Below, piece after piece: positions 16,813 through 28,800 of a stretch of DNA of 64,000 bases; the first letter of the stretch is position 1; each line of letters begins with the position of its first letter. Source of the DNA: Chryseobacterium sp. CH21 (GTDB taxonomy: Bacteria > Bacteroidota > Bacteroidia > Flavobacteriales > Weeksellaceae). The notes beneath the pieces are model-generated. The model was given only the letters and a program-made list of their open reading frames with translations, searched no databases and was not told where the DNA came from. The translations under genes were made by a program, and so were the position numbers. The stretch lies in contig NZ_QICI01000107.1 in NCBI RefSeq assembly GCF_004119445.1, forward strand, positions 41,513 through 105,512. Reading direction: 5' to 3'.

Positions 16813-17636
16813 ATGAAAAATTTTAATCTTATTATCGCAAGCTGTTTTCTTGTTTCGGTTTTATCGTGTACAACAGCAGCTCCGGCTGCAAAGACTTCCA
16901 CGCAAGAAACTCCTTATCAAAACCTTGGACGTGACGGAAAAATATACGCCGCATTTTATCAGCAAAGGGCCGCAGAATATGAAGCATTGTGTCTTCAGGC
17001 ATACAATATTGCCACGCTTCGTCTGGATGAAGCTTTATCGCAGAAATCTGACAAACCTTTAGCCATCGTTTCTGATATTGATGAAACGTTTTTAGATAAT
17101 TCCTATTACGCTGTAGAACGCTCTAAGATGGGAAAAAATTACGATCAAAAAACATGGGAAGAATGGACTGCAAAGGGGATTGCAACTCCACTTACAGGTT
17201 CTCAAAAGTTCTATCAGTATGCCGCAAGCAAAGGGATTCAGGTGTTCTATGTGACCAACCGTGTTGAGCAGGAACGTGAAGGAACTATGAAAAATTTAAA
17301 GAAATACAATTTCCCTGTTCAAAGTGATGCCAACCTTATTTTAAGATCAAAGGAAAGCAGTAAAGAAACCCGCAGAAAAGATATTGCTAAAAATTATAAT
17401 ATCGTTTTACTGTTGGGTGATAATCTTGCCGACTTCTCAGATCTGTTTGATAAAAATCAGAGACAGAGCGTTCTTCAGCTGTGAAAAATTCCGCAGATGA
17501 TTTTGGAAAGAAATTCATTATCATTCCGAATGTAGGTTATGGAGACTGGGAATCTTCATTTTATAACTACAAATACGATTACACGGATCAGCAGAAAAAC
17601 TCAATGATGTATGATGCGGTGAAATCTAATCCTTAA
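16813..17636 (+). pseudogene. e(P4)-type 5'-nucleotidase/acid phosphatase lipoprotein, frameshifted
   Basis: The N-terminus MKNFNLIIASCFLVSVLSC is a lipoprotein signal. The HAD-type active site DIDETFLDNS (DxDET) and the later GDNLADFSDLFDKN identify the outer-membrane class C acid phosphatase e(P4) family, which removes phosphate from nucleotides. The frame stops at 17484, but a second frame from about 17469 continues with SSAVKNSADDFGKKFIIIPN and GDWESSFYNY to a stop at 17636, the expected C-terminus. One base is missing near 17467-17470. This site is not a long homopolymer, so a true mutation is somewhat more plausible here than at the other broken genes. Confidence 0.85.
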
Positions 17637-17666
17637 ACAAAATCTAAACTGTAGATATAAGCTCAG

Positions 17667-17697
17667 AAAACCTCACAATATTGTTGTGAGGTTTTTT
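17667..17697 (+). terminator. Bidirectional terminator between phosphatase and thermonuclease
   Basis: AAAACCTCACAA-TA-TTGTTGTGAGGTTTTTT forms a strong stem with A and T tracts on either side, so it can serve the converging genes on both strands. Confidence 0.85.
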
Positions 17698-17790
17698 GAT
17701 ATGTTTTCATAAAATAGAAATACAAAAAATGATGAAAGTTGTTTGGAGACTAATCAATTGATTCTTTTCTCCAAAATTCCGTCAAAATAT

Positions 17791-18315
17791 TTATGCGACT
17801 CCTTTTATTTTTGTTCCGTTCTTAGCCGCTTCTATTTTCTTATTATTTCTAAGCTCACGTTTCATTTTACGGTAATCCCAAGGAGCCATAGCATTACTAT
17901 CCTGCCATAAACCAACTTTTTTACTTTTGGCATTTTCCTGAATTTTACCCAAAGAAGCATCTTTTGAATAAGAAAAATACCACCATCCCATTCCAGCTTT
18001 GATAACCTCTTTGGAAAGGTATTTTCCATCATCATAATACACTTTCGCAATAGATCTTCCATAGCGGTCTGTAGTGGTTTCAACAAAACTAACTGTTTTC
18101 CCAAATACCTGAGCAGAAGTGAATTGTTTTGCATTTTTCCCAAATGCCTGCCCACTCTCCGGGCAGTCAACTTCGGCCAGTCTGATCTTTTTTTGTTGAT
18201 TACCTCTTAACAGTAAAGTAATGGTGTCTCCGTCTGAAATTTTAATCACTTTTCCGGTAGTCTGAGAGAATAGAAATACGGGGAAAAGTACGTACAGCAG
18301 CATTAATCGTTTCAT
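17791..18315 (-). CDS. Secreted thermonuclease (SNase family)
   Basis: A 174-residue protein with an N-terminal signal peptide (MKRLMLLYVLFPVFLFSQ) followed by a staphylococcal-nuclease OB fold: GKVIKISDGDTITLLL, the arginine/glutamate active-site region KKIRLAEVDCPESGQAFG, and TDRYGRSIAKVYYDDG with the second conserved arginine. WYFSYSKDASL and KVGLWQDSNAMAPWDYRK close the domain. It should cut DNA or RNA outside the cytoplasm with calcium. Its promoter and first codons form one end of a 156-bp repeat whose second copy (19357-19512) carries a truncated copy of the same gene start. Confidence 0.9.
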   Translation of the reverse strand: MKRLMLLYVLFPVFLFSQTTGKVIKISDGDTITLLLRGNQQKKIRLAEVDCPESGQAFGKNAKQFTSAQVFGKTVSFVETTTDRYGRSIAKVYYDDGKYLSKEVIKAGMGWWYFSYSKDASLGKIQENAKSKKVGLWQDSNAMAPWDYRKMKRELRNNKKIEAAKNGTKIKGVA

Positions 18316-18319
18316 GGGG

Positions 18320-18327
18320 CAAATATA
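18320..18327 (-). promoter_or_regulatory. -7 box of the thermonuclease gene
   Basis: CAAATATA on the plus strand reads TATATTTG on the coding strand, a perfect TAnnTTTG, 5 bp from the ATG. The same box is kept in the repeat copy at 19390-19397. Confidence 0.5.
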
Positions 18328-18351
18328 GGGATTAGTGGGACTTGTTTAATT

Positions 18352-18382
18352 AAAAAACCTCGCGTTTTGCGAGGTTTTTTTT
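18352..18382 (-). terminator. Terminator after the second candidate immunity gene
   Basis: AAAAAACCTCGC-GTTTT-GCGAGGTTTTTTTT is a strong, symmetric intrinsic terminator located inside repeat copy A. Confidence 0.85.
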
Positions 18383-18452
18383 ATGTCAAATTGAGCTATT
18401 TGCTTTTTTTCACCTCAAAGTTGGGAGACTTTGTGGAGTGGGCATTTCAATC

Positions 18453-19091
18453 CTACCAGTGAAATGGTATAGGTACAAATGTATTTTCAAAAATATCTAG
18501 TGGTAAAGTTTTATCTACATTTAACTGTGTATGACCTTTCTTACAAATACAAAGCTTTATTAGTTCCCCATTATGATTATATCCGTTTAAAATTAATGTC
18601 TGGACAGCATCTGTATCTAAGATTCTAACAAATTCTTTAAATTTTTCAACTCTATCTGAAAGTTTCAGAAAGCTTAGATTGATATCAACAAATGATGTAT
18701 GTATTTCAGTTACTATTTGAAAAAAATGTTGCCCAATGTTATAAGTTGTAAAATCTTTAAATTGCTCATCGGATATTATAAAGTCTGTTTCCAAGCAATC
18801 CAAATAAACTATCCTGTCAGCTGATAAATAGTTTTGGGTGTATAATTTGGCATCTAGCGAGATATTTATATTATTTCTTCTAAAAGCTCTTTTCCATTCA
18901 TCTATTTTTACTAGAATATTTTCATCTGAATATTCCCATAAAAAAGAATAAACCTTCTGATTGGGGAAAAAGTCAGCCATTTGAATACCCTCTCTTTGAC
19001 TGTAAAATAACCAAAAACTATCGTAATTAAGTAATTCATAATTAAAAAATTTCGACAGATAATAATTATTGGAATCTATATAGGATGTCAT
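18453..19091 (-). CDS. Candidate immunity protein for the displaced toxin tail
   Basis: A 212-residue, A/T-rich, cytoplasmic-looking protein without signal peptide or recognised domain. It begins 5 bp after the stop of the orphan toxin tail and ends at a terminator within the 156-bp repeat. This is the position taken by immunity genes downstream of RHS toxin tips. Visible features are aromatic-rich stretches (SFWLFYSQREG, FLWEYSDEN) and a C-terminal IPFHW. I do not recognise the family. The immunity role is inference from gene order only. Confidence 0.6.
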   Translation of the reverse strand: MTSYIDSNNYYLSKFFNYELLNYDSFWLFYSQREGIQMADFFPNQKVYSFLWEYSDENILVKIDEWKRAFRRNNINISLDAKLYTQNYLSADRIVYLDCLETDFIISDEQFKDFTTYNIGQHFFQIVTEIHTSFVDINLSFLKLSDRVEKFKEFVRILDTDAVQTLILNGYNHNGELIKLCICKKGHTQLNVDKTLPLDIFENTFVPIPFHW

Positions 19092-19096
19092 AAAAA

Positions 19097-19366
19097 TTAA
19101 TGTTGTTTTCCTGTTTTATTTGTAGAGCGAGGCATTTGTCCTTTAAAAGTATAATGGGCTCCTTTCTTATTATGATAATGAGGAGGTTCGTATACTGGTT
19201 TAGGTTTTTTGTCCATAAAAAGATGTCCATCCTTATATAAAGAAACTTCACCTACCTCTTTATTATTTCTAAATATTTTTTCTTTATATAACTGAAATTG
19301 CTTTGAATTTTGCTCTTCTTTAGACAATTTTTCTACTGCAGTCTGATATGTTTGCGAGTACGTACA
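19097..19366 (-). pseudogene. Orphan RHS toxin C-terminal tail
   Basis: An open frame of about 90 codons begins without its own proper start at the junction with repeat copy B (about 19357-19366) and reads TYSQTYQTAVEKLSKEEQN to KGAHYTFKGQMPRSTNKTGK before the stop. A TTG at 19327 is the only start-like codon. Its position, before a candidate immunity gene and after the active toxin-immunity pair, is that of an orphan polymorphic-toxin tip left behind when a new tip was acquired. It probably is not translated on its own. The HYHNKKGAHYTFKG segment may be part of the catalytic domain. The toxin family is not recognised. Confidence 0.6.
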
Positions 19367-19512
19367 CCAACATCAATCGTTTCATAGAGCAAATATAGGA
19401 ATTAGTGGGGTCTTGTTTAATTAAAAAACCTCGCATTTTGCGAGGTTTTTTAATATTGAATTAAGTTATTTGATTTTTTTTGCCTCAAAGTTGGTAGACT
19501 TTGCGGAGTGGG
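19357..19512 (-). repeat. 156-bp direct repeat, copy B
   Basis: Same length and order as copy A: start of a second thermonuclease gene (MKRLMLVYVL, then truncated), promoter box, terminator, and the CTCAAAGTTGG...GGAGTGGG stretch. It sits between the orphan toxin tail and the active candidate immunity gene. Confidence 0.85.
19423..19451 (-). terminator. Terminator after the first candidate immunity gene
   Basis: AAAAAACCTCGC-ATTTT-GCGAGGTTTTTT, the counterpart of the terminator at 18352-18382, ends the RHS transcript. Confidence 0.85.
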
Positions 19513-19522
19513 ACTATCTAGA

Positions 19523-19894
19523 TTAATATAAATTTGAAATATCAAAAGGAAACTCTATACTTATGATATCTGAACTCCCTGCTTTACTAAAAACAATATC
19601 TAATCCAACAAATAATGAATCAATATTCAATAAAAAAACATTATTGTTTTTATTGTTCTTTTTAAAGATCATATTTATAACATTCCAATCAATTTTAGTA
19701 AGACTTTTTTTCTCTATTATATTTCCAATTTGTTTAAAAGATTCGTCATCTATTTTTACACAATAATATGTTTTCAATCCATCAATAAAATTTTTATGAA
19801 TACAATTGAATATATATATATTATTTTCAAATGAAACAATTGATGTTATAATGTCATCATACCAATCAATTACTTGCAATTTAGTAATTATCAT
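19523..19894 (-). CDS. Candidate immunity protein of the RHS toxin
   Basis: About 123 residues, starting at the ATG at 19894, which overlaps the last 14 bp of the RHS gene and suggests translational coupling. A longer frame to 19945 exists but lies wholly within RHS codons. The protein is A/T-rich and asparagine/lysine/isoleucine-rich, with no signal peptide, and shows YDDIITSIVSFENNIYIFNC and LDIVFSKAGSSDIISIEFP. The family is not recognised. A small cytoplasmic protein directly behind a polymorphic toxin tip is the usual place for the cognate immunity gene, so the role is inferred from position. Confidence 0.65.
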   Translation of the reverse strand: MIITKLQVIDWYDDIITSIVSFENNIYIFNCIHKNFIDGLKTYYCVKIDDESFKQIGNIIEKKSLTKIDWNVINMIFKKNNKNNNVFLLNIDSLFVGLDIVFSKAGSSDIISIEFPFDISNLY

Positions 19895-22800
19895 TTTTAT
19901 TTTGTTTAAAAATTTGTTCCAATGGAACAGGTTTAAATATTTCATTAATTTGTTCTGTTACTTTAGAAGTGACAGGCTTTGGTAATACCACTGTATGATG
20001 TTTAGGATTTTTTCCTGTTTGAACAACCTTAAAAAATGATTCAACAGTCGATTTAGGTGCACTTTTATGTTGTAAATCAGAGCCCTTAATTTTATCCTTC
20101 AACATTGTTGAAATTCCATGAGGAAAACCAGCTTCCTCAGCAGCTTTTGCTTGTTTAGCTAGTGATTCCGTAGTTTCTGCTTCCTGGCCAAATCTCACCA
20201 AACTTTTACCTGTAGAAGCTGAGCTCCCTGCTGTTTCTTGAGCAAGACCTCCTTTTACTCCAAATTTAGATGCAGCAAGACCTATTGTAACATCTAACAG
20301 GTCTCCAGCTATTGATTTAGATTGAGCTTTTGGTATTTCATAATATCCAAAAAAACCATCCCCTTGATACCTTTGATCTTTCCCAGCTATACGACTTGCT
20401 AAATTTAAAACTCCTGCTCTTGCATCTCCAATAAAACTCCAAGTATAGCTCTGGATAGCAAACCCCATTTCCAATTCATCCAATCCATTTTGTTGATAGC
20501 CTGTCGTTTGCTTACCATCTGGATCAATATATTTAATAGGATTTTGATAAGTATAAATATATGGATTTAAATTTCCCCAGAAATAGGCTCCTCCATTATG
20601 TTGTCCATCGCCGTAAAACTGAGTTTCTGTTACAGGATTGTAAACAGCCAACGGATCCACCCCATACCAAATACTCGCTCTCGGATTATAATATCTCGCT
20701 CCATAATAATACAGCCCTGTTTCTCTGTCAAGTTCTTTTGCATTGAACTTATATGGGTTATCATATACTCCTGTTCGTTGCTCCAGCATCGTCTCCCCGA
20801 ATGGTAAATTTAAGAAAAACTGAGTGCTCTGAGCACTGGAATTGGTAACAAATGTTGCTGTTCCTAAGTGATCATTATGTAAATAATATAATCCTAACTG
20901 GCTGGTTGGCCCATTTAAAGCATTCAATTCTGCTGAGGAAATATCTCCTACGCCTGCTTTTTCAAGGTATGTTTTGAAGTCAACAGAAGGGTCAGGTTCT
21001 CTCATTGTTGTTCCCTGATCCGATGTTCTGAGATTTAATGGAACAAAAATATTGCTTCCATCCATCACCCTGCTTGCAAAACGGGTTGATCCTTCAAAAT
21101 AATGTTTGGTATACTGCCCGTTTAAGGATACCGTTACATATGGGTTAGGATACAAGGTATAATCAGTTAAGCTTAAGCTTCCCGGATCTACTAATTCTCC
21201 GTTCTGATACAGCTGAGAACTTCCATGAAGATTGTACTTTATTGTTCTTTCTCCTTTATCATCATACGCATAATACTGATATACACCAGAGTCGTCACTA
21301 TAAAATGCTTTCAAACGATCCTGCTCATCCCAGAACATCTGCTTGGCACCAAATTCATCGATATGTTTAATGGTGTTCCCATTATAATCATACTCGAAGA
21401 ATTGTTGGTTTCCACTTACATTACCATCAATGATTGCCTCTACTTTATGTGTTTCCGGAATATACTTATAATTATTAGAGTAGGTATTCAATGGTTCAGG
21501 CTGCTGATCAATATGATGAACCTGCTCTTTCAATACAATTCCCCCACTTTCGTTATATTTTACTCTCTTAAGATCGAAATGAGAATTACTTTGTGCATAC
21601 GGAGAAGTATTGGGTGTTGTAGGAGTTCCTCCTTTATCATTAAGCCCCATATCACTTTCTGTACCAATCAATCTATTTAAGGTATCATATCCATATTTGA
21701 AAGCATAGGTACCTCCCATTTGATTCGGAGTCACCCCTACATCATTGGCAAGACGGACAATATTTCCTCTCTTATCATACTCATAACTGTTGGATAAGAA
21801 TTGAGCAGTAGGATTTAATAAACCAAAATGACTTAACCTTCTGTTGGTATCAATATATGAATAGTTGGTTTTAGTTCCGTTTCCATAATCTACATTTGTT
21901 CTCTGTTCATAATAGTCATATTTGATATTCTGAATATAATTATAACTACCATTGGTTATTTTCTTCAAATTTCCACCAAGATCATAGCTGTAAGTAAGCT
22001 GCTCTCCATCAGGATATGTCAGTTTTTTAAGACGATTCCAGCTGTCATAGACATAATCCGTTTTGAACTCCATGGTTGGAATATTGTACCCGAATATTCT
22101 GCGAGTTTCTGATATTACCTCTCCTAATTTACCATAGTTATAAGTAGTATATCCTGTACCATCTGTTTTCGTGATGATTCTTCCGGAATTATTTCCTGAA
22201 TTAGCAGGCATATAATCGTAATGAACATTATTAGGATTTACTGAACCACTCGGAAGGTTAGGAAGTTCAATATCAGTAAGTCTGTTCTTATCATATTTAT
22301 AATGGATCTGATGCGTCTGTATAGAAGGATCATTCATAAGGTTCGGAGTTCCAAACCAAGTCAGATGTCCTGCAGGATCATATACATAGGTGGTAAGTCC
22401 TTTATCAGGATGCAACATTTCTGTTCTTCTTCCGGCAAGATTATATTTATAAGTAGTATTAATACCTTGTGGATCAATCACTTTAACAAGCTCACCCACC
22501 TTACTATATTCAAACTTTGTAGACAGAGGATCATTATCCAGATAATTTATTTTCTCAACAATCTGTCCCTCCGCATTGGTGAAAGTCTCTATTTTGGTAT
22601 GATCCAGTTCTTCAATACTTTTAAACAGATTTCCTTCTATTTCATAGCGAATTGATTTTTCAACATTATCTTCATATTTAACATTTGTAATTCTGTCAGA
22701 ATGGTCATAGGTATTAGCCAGCATATATTGGCTGAGATTCAGATTCAAATTATTATCCTGAAGATCACCTTCCTGAGGCTGGTATTGATATACCTGCCTT

Positions 22801-25800
22801 CCCAATACATCAAATACGGGTCTTCCTGAAATAGATCTTCGTTCTATTCCATTAATATCAACATCCTTTTTCACCTGGATTAGTCTTCCCATGAAATCTG
22901 AATAGGAATCTGTGTTAATCAGGTTACCTGGATGATCTGCATCATAATGGGATGTCTTTGCACGAAATATTTTAATACTCTGATTGGAATTTGGAATCCC
23001 ATAATGATCAAAATAATAGGTGTGAACTATCGTTGAATTTCCGATAAGACTGTAAGGATCATTTGCAGCAAGCATTCTTCCATAATCATCATATGCGTAA
23101 TCAATTGAATTCCCTGTAATATCCGTACTTTTTATTAAAACATCTAAATAAGGATTATACAGTCCGAAGGAAATATATCCGAAGGCATCAGTAGTTCTCG
23201 CAACATACTTCCCTGTTTCCCCATCATATTCATAGGATATTGAATATCTGTTTGAGGTTTCATCAGGTGGATATGTAACCGTTTTTACATTTCCTGATGC
23301 TTCATAGGTATAATCTGTTTCAATATTCTGGGAACCATCAAATACAATATACTTTCCTATATCTCCGGTATTTGCATTAATATTTTGTGTACTTCTCTGT
23401 CTTAAAAGTGTAGAACCTGTTCCGTCATATACACTAATTTGCTTTGGTACCCCTATAATATTGTTATTTAGCTGTCCCCAATACTGTATGACTGATTTAT
23501 ACGAATTAGTAGGGCTGGTATAGGTATAATTTGAAACCAATCCGGTATTATAATCATACTCCATTTTTTCCGTAGTCTCTATTTGCCCGCCATTTTCAAA
23601 TCTCGTATTGATCTTTTTATCCAGCAGAACCGTAGCCATTCTTCTTCCTTCTGTTCCTCCGGTATCAAAACTTTCCGTTAAGTAATTAGGATCTATTTTG
23701 GTTACATTATCTTTAAATCTATACAAACGATAGTTATAAATTACTTTAGAAATTAGCTCATCATTCCCCGTAAGTATATTACTTTCCTTAATTAATCCAT
23801 TTAAGAAATAGCTTGTATTATAATACGTATCCACTTTTTTACGGTACGTACTTCCGGCAGCACTCAATTGCTCGCTGGTTACTTTTTCAAATCCAAAATT
23901 GTCTCTTTCTCTTCTGTCGTATTTAGATTTTTCAAATGTATATTTCGTTACAATATCTTTTGTTGCATCTGACTGCGTATAGTTGGTACTGAATACATCA
24001 GGGTTCAAAATTCTTACTTCATCTACCACTAGTTTAGCATGAGGATCCTGATAATTCGGCTGTGTAAATTTATAATTTACTGCATACTGTCCTTTTGTTA
24101 CAGCATGAGTAACTGTTTTAAGTTTATTTGTTTTCCCAATTAATGAATAGTTAACAATGAAACCATCGTTTGTATCTACTACCAGATCCGGGAAACCATC
24201 TCCGTTCATATCTCTGAAAGTCTTCTTGGTTTCAGAAACATTGATTCCTAAATTTGCTGTCGCTCCAGCACCGGCTTTTATAAAAATAACCAGAATTGCA
24301 GGCGGAATAATTGGAATAGGTCCAAAATTCAGCATCAGATTTCCACCAAAAGATACATAACCATTGTAAGAACCTGTTTCTTCAGTAAAATCAACCTTTC
24401 CTGTTGACTTAAGCAATGGAACTGCAGTATCAAATTTGTTCCCCAGATTGTAACGCACTTTGGCAGACTGATTACTATTATCTACATCAATGATATCAAC
24501 CAATCCGTCACCATTAATATCCTCATATACTATCTCTGCTGTTCCTTTAGATCCTGATCCTCCGGCACTGGCACTTATACCAAATCCAAAGCTGCTTAAA
24601 GCACTCAAATTAGCAAAAGATCCAAGACCTCCTCCTATTGAAAAGTTAATACCTCCTATTGGACGGGAACGATAAGAAGCCATATTCTGATAGAACATTG
24701 GTTCTGATAAGCTCTTTCCAAGATTTAACATTACCGTATTAAAATCAATAATTCTATCCGGTAATCCATCTCCATTAACATCCGTCCAAAATGCTCTTCC
24801 GGTATCATATGAATTAAAATATTCACTAGCTCCCGCTCCGGCTGTTACTCCAACTGACCAAGGCATTGAATTATTAGCATGAGAATCATTTCCATTTGAA
24901 CCATTTACTTTAATTCTTCCGCTGGCAGAAAAGACATTAAATGAAAATCCTAAAGAATTTACTTTTAAATAGCTGTAAGAATTGGTTGGGAAATCACCAG
25001 TCGCCACCAGCTTGATGTCGTCTAAGCTTCCTACAGAGTTTGTATACTGGATAGATTCCGGATATACCATATCAGGATAGCCGTCTCCGTTCAGATCTGC
25101 AAACGTCTGTGTTTCAATACTACCATTTTTAAGAGGTAGGGTTTCTGAATTCCCGGCACTTACTGTCCCAACACTTAGACCGCTGGTTGTATTATTCGAT
25201 CGGCTGCTCTGTTTCTTACTGATTGCCTTCATTGTAGAATCCAATGAAAGAGTTCCGTTCACAAGCGTAGTCGGTAAAATTGACGGTGGGTTCGGAATAG
25301 GATTCGAAAAATAATTTATTTCTTCATGATCCCTGAAAGAAGTAGCCGTTGAAAATTGTTGTCTACCTCCTGTGCCTATCCACTTATCAATTCTAACCAT
25401 TGGCTGAGGGCGAGGTTTAATAATCCATTCTGAAAACGGTTTCATAGGATAGACATACTGAGATACCATATTATTTCCGGCATTAGGATTACCATTTAAT
25501 GCCACACAATCTGTTAAAGCCTGCCCCGTTAGCCCTTGGCAAGTTGAATTACCGCTTGTTGCCACACAATCTGTAAGCGCTTGACCGGTCAATCCCTGAC
25601 AAGCAGAGTACGTATTCTGCAAAGCAACATCCCCCGTAAATGTTTCAGCTTCAATAGGCGTTCCATAGCTATAATCTACGAAATTGTTTGGTTTATATAA
25701 AAATTGACCCCAGTTATTATAAATGGCTGATTTCATATTGTACATTGCTGTATTTACTGAAGTTGGCCACACGGTCGTCAACAAACTGGTGGTATCATAA

Positions 25801-28800
25801 TAAACATTAAAAGGTTTTCCTTGAAAATACTCTGAGTATTTATTAAATAAGGCATATTCAGCACCTGTCTGACAATAAACCTGTACCCTAAATCCTAAAT
25901 CAAAGGTAGGCTGCGTTAAGCTCCCTGTATAAATTGTTACTGGATCTATTCCCGGAACAGCCTGTCCTGTAAACATGTTCTCTTCCACCAAGGTTGGAGT
26001 AGCACCCTGTGTCGCTGTAATGGTAACTTTTCTCTTGGCAAGAACATGATTTTCCTTTTTGATTACATAATAAAAACTTCCTGTTCCCAAGGTAGTAGCA
26101 TTCGCTATATCCTTATTAATCTGAACCCCAAATTCATGAATTCCGGTAACCGGAGGATTTGTTGGCGTTAATCTAATGTCAAGCTTTTCCTTAAGTTTAG
26201 TAACTGCAAATGAAGGATATTGAGCTTCAGGCTTAAAACTCATACTGATATTTCCATTTGTAGATGTAGTTGCATTATACCCTACAGAAATGGAATTCTT
26301 CCAGTTGTTAGTAAGGAAATTTGTATATGAATCTGATTCTACAATAAACTTCAAATAAACCGGTTCGTTTGCACTTACAGATATTGATCCAATATATTCC
26401 TGTGTACTGAATGGTGTGTCGCTTTGAATATAATTCTCGGAATGCAAAACAGTTACGGCACCGGTAATTGTATTTTCCTTGATCACCTTAAAGGTAAAAT
26501 CATCCGTAGAAGAAGGAAAATCAATACTGGAAACAACAATGTTTGCCATTCCATCAGCATCCAAATATATCGGTGCTATTAGATTATTCAGGAAAAAGTT
26601 GTTTCCATAATTTCCATTATTCAATCGAAACTGATCCTGCTCCATGTTTCTTCCTCTCAATGCCAGCCCGGTAGCAGGATCAATATAAGTAACCGTTGGA
26701 TTAGAGTCTATTTGCAGATTGTCTTCCGAATTCTTGTGAAGCCTTATATATACCTTATCTCCACTTTTCACAAATAATCTATTTGCATTATTAATGGCAC
26801 CATGTACATTATATTGGGTATTTCCTGCAGGTACATTAATAATCTGAGAATAATAATCATTATATCTGGAAATCGTGAAAGACTGTGACAGATTATTAGG
26901 ATTAAGCTGCGTTAAAAAGACCCTTGCATGATAGAAATTATTAGGCTGGGTACCTCCAACTACATAATCAGGGTTTGCTATCTCTACAGAATAGTATGCC
27001 TTATCCGTTGGTTTTAACACAGTGACAGGGTTTAAAGGATCTATACCACTTATACTCACATTATCATTAATAGTAATGTATCCGTCCTGAGAAGCAATCC
27101 ATACTTTTACCACATCAGCAATAGGAGTTGGAGGGTATTCAGGCTCCACAATAGGTGGAACTTTAGGTCCCGGAGGAGGAATAAGAGGAGGAGCTATAGG
27201 CTTGACCTTAACCACCATATTTTCTGTATACTCTGAATGCTGGGTCATCTCAGGGCTTCCTCCTTGATTATATTTATTAAACCAAACCTTTCCATCATTT
27301 ACGATATCTACTAACCCATCAGAATTTGCATCAATCAGAAAGGTGGAAGTAGTTCCTTTTGAAGTGGATGTGATGGAAGACTTGCTATATACAATTGCTC
27401 CCATATCCCACCCTGAACTATTGGTTTTTGTCTCTGTAAAAGAAAAATTACTGTTATAATTCAGAATCGGTTTAGCCGGTAAGAATGATAATTTACCATA
27501 TATATCTAATTTTCCTTCGCTGTACGTAAGACCAGAAGATGTTCTATAGATCATATCCTGTATGCCATCTCCATTAAAGTCTATGAGCTGCTGTACATTC
27601 TTAGCCTCAGCTGTTGAATATCCAAAAGGAAAACCGAACATAAGGTGGCCATATGCATCATTAGAAGAATAGAAAAAATTTAATCCTGCTGCAGCTCTGA
27701 AATTAAGACCGCTTTCAGTAGAAACATTCCCATTAATTTTTGAAGGCTTCAGCATATCTCCAATAATGCTGCCATAAGGGCTGCTCACTCCATTGCTAAC
27801 CTGAATCGTATTATCAGGACCAAAAATCTGATTGTTTTCTACTTCATTGTAATATTCAAAACTATAATCATCAACTATTGGAAGAGGATCAGGATATTTA
27901 ATATTATATCCTTGAATATATAATCTTCTTAATCTTGTTTTTGAGAACTGTCCCTCTTCATATTCAGATTTGTAACTACGGATTTTTTGGGTCTTATAAC
28001 TGACATCAATACTATTCAAAAGATAAGGTTCTACCCTTTTTACTCCTTGCTTGGCATTAATATTAATATCCTTCCTGCTTACACTATTTTCAGTAACAAA
28101 ATTGACACTATAATCCTGATTTTTACCATAAGTTATTTTTTGAATATGAAAATAAGTTCCTCCATTAGCATTATTACCTGACCCGATATTAACATTCGTA
28201 TTATTCTGATACGTAAAAAGCATTCTATTGCCATGGGCATCCTCTATCATTCTCAACCCCCAATGAACAATCTGGCCTTCACTATTTTTTATCACAGAAT
28301 TATCACTTCCACCATAATAGCTTTTAGTACCATTGGTAGAGGTAACCGTCCATGAATAAGTACCCATACTATTTCCCTCCCTTTCTATAAGGGTAAAATC
28401 ATGATTCTTTCTAAGATAAAACTGCTTTTTTCCTGTTGCATTTCTCGGTTGTCTTGCAGTTGTAATATCCGTAGAGGTTTCACTTACATTATTATGTCTG
28501 TGAGGCAGGTAGCCGCCAGGATAAACAAGCATTTCGCCATCCAAGGTGTAAAGTTCAGTTTCTTCTCCTCCAAACATAGGGGTTCCCCATCTGGTATCTA
28601 CTGTAATTGCAGATAATCCCTGAAGATCCCATCCTTCACCCATCCATCCATTACCAGCGCCACTGTTGTAGCCTATCGCTAAAGAAGGCTGCAATCCTCC
28701 CAAACCAGCAGGAACCTTGATAGGATAATTCATATTAGCATCTCCTTTTTGGCTTGCTGTAGGAGCATTCATCAGCTGCATTGCAGCCATCGGATCTGCA

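Larger units (their letters stand above)
18287..18442 (-). repeat. 156-bp direct repeat, copy A (terminator plus thermonuclease 5' end)
   Basis: Starts inside the thermonuclease signal-peptide codons (AGTACGTAC), covers its promoter and a terminator, and ends at GGAGTGGG just after the 18453 gene. It matches 19357-19512 over the same length with scattered differences. Confidence 0.85.

Noticed and set aside
24157..24675. Plus-strand frames antisense to the RHS gene
   Set aside because: They mirror the codon pattern of the minus-strand gene and show no independent protein features.
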